Positions 46,625-53,336 of a stretch of 53,336 bases of DNA are shown piece by piece. Source of the DNA: Sphingobacteriia bacterium (lineage in GTDB: Bacteria; Bacteroidota; Bacteroidia; J057; RFSG01). Under the pieces are notes generated by a model. The model was not told the origin of the DNA and ran no database searches. It saw only the letters and a list, made by a program, of their open reading frames with translations. The stretch covers positions 1 to 53,336 of the forward strand of contig RFSG01000004.1 of the NCBI GenBank assembly GCA_009924095.1, in the 5' to 3' direction. The number at the start of each line of letters is the position of its first letter. Positions within the stretch are counted from its first letter, which is position 1. A program made the translations under genes and the position numbers.

Positions 46625-48442
46625 TTATTTTTTATTTTCCTGAAGCCAATTGATCACCGCTTTTGCTCTATGGTTTCCGATAATTTCAATCAATTGTTCC
46701 TCTGATGATTGTTCAATATTTTTTAGGGTTTTAAAATGTGATAATAATTTTTTTGCAGTTACTTTTCCGATTCCGGAAGCTTCCGTTAAACTGGTTTTTA
46801 AAGTTCCTGCAGATCTTTTATTTCTATGGAAACCGATGGCTGTTTTATGCGCTTCATTCCTTAGTTGTTGTAATAATTTTAAGGAAGGACTTCTTTTATC
46901 AATATGCACGGGTACAGAATCATTTTTATGATAGATTTCCTCCAACCGTTTAGCAATTCCAATAATCGGCAAACGTGTATCTAAGGAAAGATCAGTAAGT
47001 GCTTCCACAGCAGCAGAGAGTTGTCCTTTACCTCCATCTACTACTATTAAATCTGGCAAAGGGGCATTTTCTTGTAACAAACGACTATACCGGCGGGTTA
47101 CAATTTCTTTCATCGAGGCGAAGTCATTAATGCCTTCAACGGTTTTAATATTAAAGGTTCGATATTCTTTTTTGGCTGGTTTGGCATCTTTAAATACCAC
47201 CATCGACGCTACTGGAAAACTTCCCTGAAAATTTGAATTATCAAAACATTCAATATGCCGGGGAGGATGTTTTAAGTGTAAATCTTTCTGTAATATTTCA
47301 ATTACTTCCGGAAAGTCAGGCCGCTTTTTATTGTCTAATTGTAATATCTTTTCTTTTAATAAAGCCAGGCAATTTTTTTCAGATAATTGAACTAATTTAT
47401 ATTTATCTCCGCGCAAAGGAACTTGTACTGAAAATAAAAATCCTTCAGTTGCTTCTACCGAAATATTACTGATTACCTCAGGATAAAAGTCTTCATTTTC
47501 GGCTGCTAATTTTGAAATAGCAGCAATTAATATTTCAGCATCTTCTTGATGCGGCTTGCGCCTTACATCATAGGCATGGGTTTGGATAATTACCCCATTG
47601 TGTATTTTAAAATGATTAATTACTGATAAATCATCCTGTGTGCGTAAGGTTACAACTTCTAATTGAGTTATGGTTTCAGATACAATCGTATTTCTTTCTT
47701 TATACCGCTGAATAAATTCAATTTTTTCTTTTAATTCTTGCGCATATTCAAACTCTAAATTTTCAACAGCTAATTTCATTGAATTTTTAAGTGCTAGAAT
47801 TAGCTGTGAATAATTTCCTTTTAATAATAATTTTACGGCTTCAATATCTGTTAAATAAGGTTCCTCGGTATATTTTCCTACACAAGGACCTTTACAATTT
47901 CCAATATAAAATTCTAAACATAATCTAAATTTATTTTCAGCAATATTTTTCTCTGATAAATTTAAATTACAATTCCGGAGTTTAAAATTCTTTTTAATAA
48001 ATTGTAAAATAGATTGCATCGTTCTACCACTCGGGTAAGGACCAAAATATAAGGATCCATCTTTTTCTTTTATTCGGGTAGAAAATACTCTAGGAAATCT
48101 TTCTTTTTTTATACAGATATAAGGATAGGTTTTTCCATCCTTCAACATTACATTATAGCGGGGTTGATATTGTTTAATTAAACTATTTTCCAATATCAAA
48201 GCTTCTTGTTCGCTATTGGTAATGGTAAATTGAATGTCCCGAATTCTTTCTACTAATAAACGGGTTTTAAAGTCAGCAAATACCTGCTTAGTGAAATAGG
48301 AGTTTACTCTTTTTTTTAGATTCTTCGCTTTACCGATATAAATTATTTTTCCATTTTGATCAAAGTATTTATATATACCTGGATCTTCTGGCAATACTAA
48401 CCGGATTTCACGTAAAAGGGTTTCTATTTCTAGAGGTTGCAT
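46625..48442 (-). CDS. uvrC: UvrABC system protein C (excinuclease)
   Basis: A 605-aa nucleotide-excision repair nuclease. Domains: GIY-YIG endonuclease at the N-terminus (GIYKYFDQNGKIIYIGKAKNLKKR, about 22-45), UVR helix pair (FEYAQELKEKIEFIQRY, about 215-235), RNase H-like 5' nuclease (IECFDNSNFQGS and IVVDGGKGQLSAA) and a C-terminal helix-hairpin-helix pair (ASGIGKVTAKKLLSHF). It works with UvrA and UvrB, not in this window. Convergent with the gld operon. Confidence 0.96.
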   Translation of the reverse strand: MQPLEIETLLREIRLVLPEDPGIYKYFDQNGKIIYIGKAKNLKKRVNSYFTKQVFADFKTRLLVERIRDIQFTITNSEQEALILENSLIKQYQPRYNVMLKDGKTYPYICIKKERFPRVFSTRIKEKDGSLYFGPYPSGRTMQSILQFIKKNFKLRNCNLNLSEKNIAENKFRLCLEFYIGNCKGPCVGKYTEEPYLTDIEAVKLLLKGNYSQLILALKNSMKLAVENLEFEYAQELKEKIEFIQRYKERNTIVSETITQLEVVTLRTQDDLSVINHFKIHNGVIIQTHAYDVRRKPHQEDAEILIAAISKLAAENEDFYPEVISNISVEATEGFLFSVQVPLRGDKYKLVQLSEKNCLALLKEKILQLDNKKRPDFPEVIEILQKDLHLKHPPRHIECFDNSNFQGSFPVASMVVFKDAKPAKKEYRTFNIKTVEGINDFASMKEIVTRRYSRLLQENAPLPDLIVVDGGKGQLSAAVEALTDLSLDTRLPIIGIAKRLEEIYHKNDSVPVHIDKRSPSLKLLQQLRNEAHKTAIGFHRNKRSAGTLKTSLTEASGIGKVTAKKLLSHFKTLKNIEQSSEEQLIEIIGNHRAKAVINWLQENKK

Positions 48443-48805
48443 TAAGTATTATAGTACGGTACAAAAATACAATAAGTGGATTGTATCCCTGCTGACAAAA
48501 GGAATAAATTCAATAATATAATTCAAACATAGTCATATGGTAAAACCACCATCAGGGAATAAATATCTCGTCTTTTAAGGAATTAATAATAGTTTAATAA
48601 CCGGATATCCAATTAATTGGTTTCCAAGATAGATTTTGCGGTTTATTAATAATATTGGATTATCCCTTAGGGCAATTTCCTATTCTTAATCCCAAATCTA
48701 TTTTTCTAATATTTAAGTTTAGTAATTGTATATTTCACCAAGCCCAATTAATTATGGAATAAAATTTTATTGGAATGTTTTAAAAATGATATCTGTAGAA
48801 ACTAC
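48443..48805. other. AT-rich 363-bp intergenic region
   Basis: Minus-strand neighbours uvrC and the penicillin-binding protein flank it. TATTTTTG (48469-48462, minus) is a perfect -7 box about 20 nt before the uvrC ATG. Beyond that I see no gene, no clear terminator and no repeat. Confidence 0.45.
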
Positions 48806-51109
48806 TTAATCAAAATTAACTGAGCTTTGTTTACTTTCTTCCCCTGATTCGTATTGCCCTTGTTGTAAACGATAGCGTCTACAATCCAATTCAACATTAA
48901 AAGAATTGGGTCGCTCAAAGGTTTCCTTTCCTAAATGAATTGAAGAATCTTTATATACCTTTTGCATATAAATACCCCAAATGGGCAGTGCCATATTGGC
49001 TCCTTGTCCGTAGGTAATAGATCTAAAATGTACACTACGATCGGCGCATCCAACCCAAACGCCAGAAACCAATTTAGGGGTAATTCCCATAAACCAACCA
49101 TCAGAATGATTTTGAGTGGTTCCGGTTTTTCCTCCAATATCTTGTGTTAAATGATATCTGAAACGAAGGCGGCCTGCGGTTCCCCCAGGTTCATTTACTC
49201 CACCCTTTAACATATCTACCATTAAATAGGCAGTTTCTTCGCTGATGGCTTCTCGGGAGGCTCCTTTAAATTCATCAATTAATTTCCCGTGTTTATCTTC
49301 TATTCTGGTAATAAAAATGGGTTCATTCCAACGTCCTTTATTGGCAATGGTTGCATAACCACCGGTTAATTCCATTACACTTAAATCTGTTGTTCCTAAA
49401 CAAAGAGAATACACCGGATCTAATTCCGATTCAATTCCCATTTTATGCGCATAATCAACTACTACTTGAGGGCCAATTTGTTTGATTATTTGAGCAGTAA
49501 TTAAATTCACGGAAGTAGCTAACGCTCTTCGTAAGGTCATTTTCCCACCATATTTTCCATCTGAATTTTTAGGTGCCCATAATAAAGACCCATCTTCCCG
49601 ATAAAAATAAACTGGTTGATTTAACATTTCATCACAAGGAGAAAATCCATTATCAAAGGCTGCGGTATATACGAAGGGTTTAAAAGTAGAACCTACTTGG
49701 CGCTTCCCTTGTTTAACATGGTCATATTGAAAAAAATTATGGTCTAATCCACCAACCCAAGCTTTAATATGGCCATTGGTAGGATCTAAAGAAACAAATC
49801 CAGTCTCTAAGAATTTATTATAATATTGAAGCGAATCCCAAGGCGACATCACAGTATCAATGTGATTTCTTTTTCCATCTCTCCAAATAAATACTTCCAT
49901 ATTTATCGGTGTTTTAAATTCTGCAAGAATTTCTTTTTCATTTTTACCCGCAACATTTTTTGCATATAAATATCGGAAAGATTGACGCATAGCTCTTTCC
50001 AAAATTGATTTGTCTTGTTTCCAAGGTTCTTTACCTGTAATATGTTTATCAAATAAAGGTTGTAAAGAGGATAAATGTTCAGCAACTGCCTCTTCTGCAT
50101 AACGCTGCATACGGGAATCGAGGGTGGTATATATTTTTAATCCATCCGTATATAAATTAAAACCTCTTTCTTTCGCCCATTTTTTTAAATATTTTCTAAG
50201 ATATTCTCTGAAATATGTGGCAATTCCAGAATTATGATTAATCGGAGAATAATGAATTAATAATTCTTTTGCTTTTGATTTTTCTGCTTGTTCCTCAGAA
50301 ATAAATCCATTTTCCTGCATTAATTCAATAACTGTATTTCTGCGATTATAGGCTCTTTCTCTACTTCTTTCATTTAATACCGGATTATATCGGGTAGTTC
50401 CTTTGAGCATTGCAATTAATAAGGCTGCTTCTTCAATTTTTAGTTCAGAACAATGTTTGTCAAAATATACTTTTGCTCCAGCCTGAATGCCATAAGTATT
50501 TCCGCCAAAGGAAACAGTATTTAAATAGGAATTCAGAATTTCATCTTTTGTATATAATCGTTCCAAAACAATAGAAACAATCATCTCTTTAATTTTTCGA
50601 AGATATTTACTGTCTATCCATCTTTTTTCCTGATGAAACTCTTCTTGTTGTTCAATATCATATCCCGTTTGTTGATCATATAAATTACGAGCAAGTTGCA
50701 TGGTTAAAGTACTTGCACCTCTGAAATGTGCACGGGTAATTCCATCAAAAACTGCAACAAATAATCCTTTTAAATCAATTCCCGGGTGTTCGTAAAATCT
50801 TCGATCCTCAGTAGCTATCAAAGCATGAATTACATAAGGGGAAATAGAATCTAAAGAAATGTTTTCTCTAAATTCATGGAAATAAAAATTACCTAACAAT
50901 GCTGGGCGACCCGATTCATCTACATCTGAAGAAAAAATCTGACTGGACAAATCAATTTGTGGATTTTCAATATCTCTTTGTAGATTCGGCATGGTAACTA
51001 ATACATAGGCAACAAACCCCATAAATAGTAGGGTAAAGCCTATCGTTATCCAGAGAAAAACTCTGCGATAAAATTTAAATTCCGGATTAAATTTAAATCC
51101 TGCCATCAT
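48806..51109 (-). CDS. Class A penicillin-binding protein (PBP1A-like)
   Basis: About 767 aa from the ATG at 51109 (ATG 51106 is also possible; the GTG at 51118 lies inside the promoter box). One N-terminal membrane anchor (about 17-40). Glycosyltransferase family 51 domain: ATEDRRFYEHPG (catalytic Glu near residue 101), RGASTLTMQLARN and LERLYTKDEILNSYLN. Transpeptidase domain: QVGSTFKPF (SxxK serine), SVN, and KTGTTQNHSDGWF. It polymerises and cross-links peptidoglycan at the inner membrane. It starts about 62 nt after the SprE-like gene. Confidence 0.95.
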   Translation of the reverse strand: MMAGFKFNPEFKFYRRVFLWITIGFTLLFMGFVAYVLVTMPNLQRDIENPQIDLSSQIFSSDVDESGRPALLGNFYFHEFRENISLDSISPYVIHALIATEDRRFYEHPGIDLKGLFVAVFDGITRAHFRGASTLTMQLARNLYDQQTGYDIEQQEEFHQEKRWIDSKYLRKIKEMIVSIVLERLYTKDEILNSYLNTVSFGGNTYGIQAGAKVYFDKHCSELKIEEAALLIAMLKGTTRYNPVLNERSRERAYNRRNTVIELMQENGFISEEQAEKSKAKELLIHYSPINHNSGIATYFREYLRKYLKKWAKERGFNLYTDGLKIYTTLDSRMQRYAEEAVAEHLSSLQPLFDKHITGKEPWKQDKSILERAMRQSFRYLYAKNVAGKNEKEILAEFKTPINMEVFIWRDGKRNHIDTVMSPWDSLQYYNKFLETGFVSLDPTNGHIKAWVGGLDHNFFQYDHVKQGKRQVGSTFKPFVYTAAFDNGFSPCDEMLNQPVYFYREDGSLLWAPKNSDGKYGGKMTLRRALATSVNLITAQIIKQIGPQVVVDYAHKMGIESELDPVYSLCLGTTDLSVMELTGGYATIANKGRWNEPIFITRIEDKHGKLIDEFKGASREAISEETAYLMVDMLKGGVNEPGGTAGRLRFRYHLTQDIGGKTGTTQNHSDGWFMGITPKLVSGVWVGCADRSVHFRSITYGQGANMALPIWGIYMQKVYKDSSIHLGKETFERPNSFNVELDCRRYRLQQGQYESGEESKQSSVNFD

Positions 51110-51117
51110 ACTAGGCA

Positions 51118-51147
51118 CAAAGTTAAGGGTTCAATTCTATTTGGCAA
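51118..51147 (-). promoter_or_regulatory. Bacteroidota-type promoter of the penicillin-binding protein
   Basis: TTG (51147-51145), exactly 19 nt, then TAACTTTG (51125-51118): a textbook -33/-7 pair. The predicted transcript starts almost at the ATG, giving a very short leader and supporting the ATG at 51109/51106. Confidence 0.6.
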
Positions 51148-51171
51148 TTCCTGCGTATTTTCCATATTCAC

Positions 51172-53336
51172 TTATTTTCCAGCTAACATTTCAATGTGAT
51201 TTTTTTCAAAATAGGATATATACTCTTCGAGCATATTTTTTTGAATACAGGTATTAAAGTTTTTGCGTGTAATAAATACAATATCTTTTCCTGGATTTTT
51301 GGGTAAGGTATTAAATTGAGAATTCGATTTTAATTCCTGAATATATTTCCAAGCAAATCGGTAATTTATAAATTTAGATATAATACTTACATATTGCTGA
51401 CGATATAATACTCCGGTCATAGCAAGATTCTCTGAAGCATATTTCTCTCCATGAAGATTAGAGAATTTAATTTTAAGTTCATTTATATTTAGTTTGTTGT
51501 TTTCAACAATGAACAATACCATTACCTCATCTCCAGGAGAAATTGTGGGCGTAAATAGGGAAGAGTTTAGGTTGTCTTTATTGGGGCTAATTTTAGGAGG
51601 AGTCTGAGGAGGAGTACTTCCGGCTGATTTTGATCCATCCAATAATTCCAAGGTACGTTTTGCAATAGGGGTAGATTCTGCTTCGGGATAATTATCAATT
51701 AAATATTTATACATATATCGCATGCTATCTATATTTCCCATTTTACCAAAACTTAATCCTTTCATATATAGTACTGCAGGGAACTTGGGTTTCTCAGGGA
51801 AGGTTTCTAAAATATAATTACAAAAATCAATTACAGTTTGATAATCCTTGGTTACAGAATACACCTGGAATAATGCACTATACGCTCCATCGAAGGTTTG
51901 TTCTGATTTTCTAAGTTCATCTGTAATACTTTGACTTCTAATTAATCGGGCATATAAAGAATTAGGATGTTGATTTAAAATATAATTTTTGTAATTATTT
52001 GCTTTAGGAGATTTTAAATCTTTATAAATTGTATATAGGGCATATTGTGATTTCAAAAAATTAACCGATTCTGGATATCGTTTAATTAATCTTTCATAAT
52101 AGGGAATTGCTTTTTCGGGAAGATTTAATTTTTTATGATAGATTTGGGCAATCCCAAACAGGGCTAAATCTATTTTTTCATTACTTACCTTTTTCTCTTC
52201 GTCGGTAAGGGGAATATCTCGATAATATTTCTTTCGGATGGCTTCGGGATCCTCTTGGGAAGAAGATTTATTTTCCTTTGTTTTTTCATCTGATGAAGAA
52301 TTACCACTATTCCCTACTTTTTGAGATCTTCTCCAATTGTCTTCATTTTTACGGTTACCCCATATTTTTTGGAATTGAATTTTACCCGCACCACTTTGTT
52401 TAGGGTCATCAAATGAAAATGCGGAAGAAGCTAAGGTGTTATTGGAATTTAATTGTTGTTGTTGATTTAAAATTCGAGTCATTTCTTGATTTTCCTCGAG
52501 TAATCGAAGGCTATCTTCCATGTTTTCCTTTCTTCTCTTATCCTCTTTAATTAATTTATCAATTAATTGATCTCTTTTAGCAGAAGGCATTCCGGCTAAT
52601 TTTAGCATACTATCCTGATAAGTTAAGGTTTCATAATACACTACATATTCTTTTAAAATTGCCGACATAGATTTTACTTCTTTATATTCCGGAGCATCTT
52701 CTTTTACTAAGGATGCTGCGCTATCAAAATATAATTGGGCTTGGGGGTAATTTTCTTTTTCATGAAAATAAAGGGAGCCGCTTTTATAGTAGGATAAAGA
52801 TTTTTGTCGAGTATTCGTGGTACTTACATCGAGCGATTTCTGTAAATAGGATAATGCTTTATCATAATTAGGTTTACGAATTTCAAGCATTGCAAATTCA
52901 TAATAAATTTGATCTAAGAAATCTTTATTTTTTTCGTCACGTAATAATTCTTTTAACAAACGATTTATTTCAGCACTTCGACTGGCCAGAGAAGGTTGGT
53001 TAGCGATAAGTCTAACAAGTTGTAATCGTGCATTAAATACCAAGGCATAATCTGTATTTAATTTAATTACATTCGTAAATCCTTCATAAGCTTTGGGGAA
53101 TTTATTATTCTTAGCATATAATTGACCTAATAAATACCAGGCTCTTGCTTTTTGTTTTCTTCCGGGAATACTTTCAATATTTTCTGCCAGAACTGTTTCA
53201 GCTTTATCGTATTTTTCTTTTTCGATATATAAGCGAGTTTCGAGTGCTGCTACTTCACCGCGTAAATTTTTAGGTAATTGTGATTTTTTTAAATTTTTCT
53301 CACAGAAGTTTAAAGCTTTATCTGGATATCCAGATA
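51172..53336 (-). CDS. sprE: TPR protein, PorW/SprE-like T9SS component, 5' end cut by window
   Basis: Reading the minus strand, the frame is open from the window end to the stop at 51172 (721 codons seen); the start, probably with a lipoprotein signal, lies outside. The TTG at 53043 is internal, since TPR sequence continues upstream of it (KARAWYLLGQLYAKNNKF). TPR units fill most of the protein, with a Lys/Ser/Glu-rich break in the middle (about 52250-52480). The last ~110 residues match the end domain I associate with PorW/SprE: VMVLFIVENNKLNINELK and, at the end, VFITRKNFNTCIQKNMLEEY. SprE/PorW is a TPR lipoprotein linking the GldKLMN motor to the SprA translocon. Family call is inferred from pattern and context. 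Confidence 0.75.
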   Translation of the reverse strand, partial: SGYPDKALNFCEKNLKKSQLPKNLRGEVAALETRLYIEKEKYDKAETVLAENIESIPGRKQKARAWYLLGQLYAKNNKFPKAYEGFTNVIKLNTDYALVFNARLQLVRLIANQPSLASRSAEINRLLKELLRDEKNKDFLDQIYYEFAMLEIRKPNYDKALSYLQKSLDVSTTNTRQKSLSYYKSGSLYFHEKENYPQAQLYFDSAASLVKEDAPEYKEVKSMSAILKEYVVYYETLTYQDSMLKLAGMPSAKRDQLIDKLIKEDKRRKENMEDSLRLLEENQEMTRILNQQQQLNSNNTLASSAFSFDDPKQSGAGKIQFQKIWGNRKNEDNWRRSQKVGNSGNSSSDEKTKENKSSSQEDPEAIRKKYYRDIPLTDEEKKVSNEKIDLALFGIAQIYHKKLNLPEKAIPYYERLIKRYPESVNFLKSQYALYTIYKDLKSPKANNYKNYILNQHPNSLYARLIRSQSITDELRKSEQTFDGAYSALFQVYSVTKDYQTVIDFCNYILETFPEKPKFPAVLYMKGLSFGKMGNIDSMRYMYKYLIDNYPEAESTPIAKRTLELLDGSKSAGSTPPQTPPKISPNKDNLNSSLFTPTISPGDEVMVLFIVENNKLNINELKIKFSNLHGEKYASENLAMTGVLYRQQYVSIISKFINYRFAWKYIQELKSNSQFNTLPKNPGKDIVFITRKNFNTCIQKNMLEEYISYFEKNHIEMLAGK

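Noticed and set aside
53041-53043. Start of the SprE-like gene at TTG 53043
   Set aside because: The same frame is open and TPR-like up to the window end, so the codon is internal.
1-53336. CRISPR arrays, insertion sequences, tRNA or rRNA genes
   Set aside because: No regularly spaced repeats, transposase-like frames, terminal inverted repeat pairs or tRNA cloverleaf-like stretches were noticed on either strand.

Overview
The window looks like a chromosomal segment of a Bacteroidota bacterium, not resolvable further by eye. Three things say so. There is a complete type IX secretion / gliding motor operon (porP-gldK-gldL-gldM-gldN) with a PorW/SprE-like gene nearby. Many starts are preceded by the Bacteroidota -7 promoter element TAnnTTTG and lack obvious Shine-Dalgarno sequences. 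The lipid block runs YceD-rpmF-plsX-fabH-accB-accC. I see no rRNA, tRNA, insertion sequence, phage gene or CRISPR array.

Layout. 1-1605 (-): 5' part of a PDZ/multi-TM/GAF-like sensor cut by the window start. 1699-6367 (+): ribosome/fatty-acid block. 6678-8847 (+): an exported protein and a fibronectin-repeat lipoprotein. 9106-9840 (-): an exported barrel-like gene split by one in-frame TGA. 10103-19745 (-): a cell-envelope acylation cluster followed by a symporter and a GT9 glycosyltransferase. 19789-33983: mostly minus-strand housekeeping genes (pfkA, bcp, M23 peptidase, FAH hydrolase, M3 peptidase, ComA-like synthase, TPR protein, EamA transporter, a very large TolB/BamA-like outer-membrane protein, FAD oxidoreductase). 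34039-40537: MBL hydrolase, ispF, a DUF4271-like protein with a sugar-binding-like front end, hemC-hemD and a DUF255 thioredoxin-like protein. 40714-46556 (+): T9SS operon ending in a clear intrinsic terminator. 46625-53336 (-): uvrC, a class A penicillin-binding protein and the 3' part of a PorW/SprE-like gene cut by the window end.

The most exciting element is the minus-strand cluster at 12481-19745. It encodes an amino-acid-type adenylating ligase with DltA-like landmarks, a GNAT acetyltransferase, a carrier protein, two SGNH proteins (one with two LysM domains) and an MBOAT. These parts mirror the Gram-positive Dlt (teichoic acid D-alanylation) machine, but here they sit in a Gram-negative that should have no teichoic acid. 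The MBOAT ends in the hexapeptide FQYLEY, which fits the Tyr-containing C-terminal acyl-shuttle motif of DltX, here fused to the MBOAT. I infer a pathway that activates an amino acid, loads it on the carrier, moves it across the inner membrane and esterifies a cell-wall or surface glycan.

Several starts were moved from the longest possible ORF to an internal ATG, using signal peptides, promoter positions and tight spacing: plsX, the 6678 gene, the second SGNH gene, the carrier protein, the FAD oxidoreductase, hemD, porP, gldN and the penicillin-binding protein.
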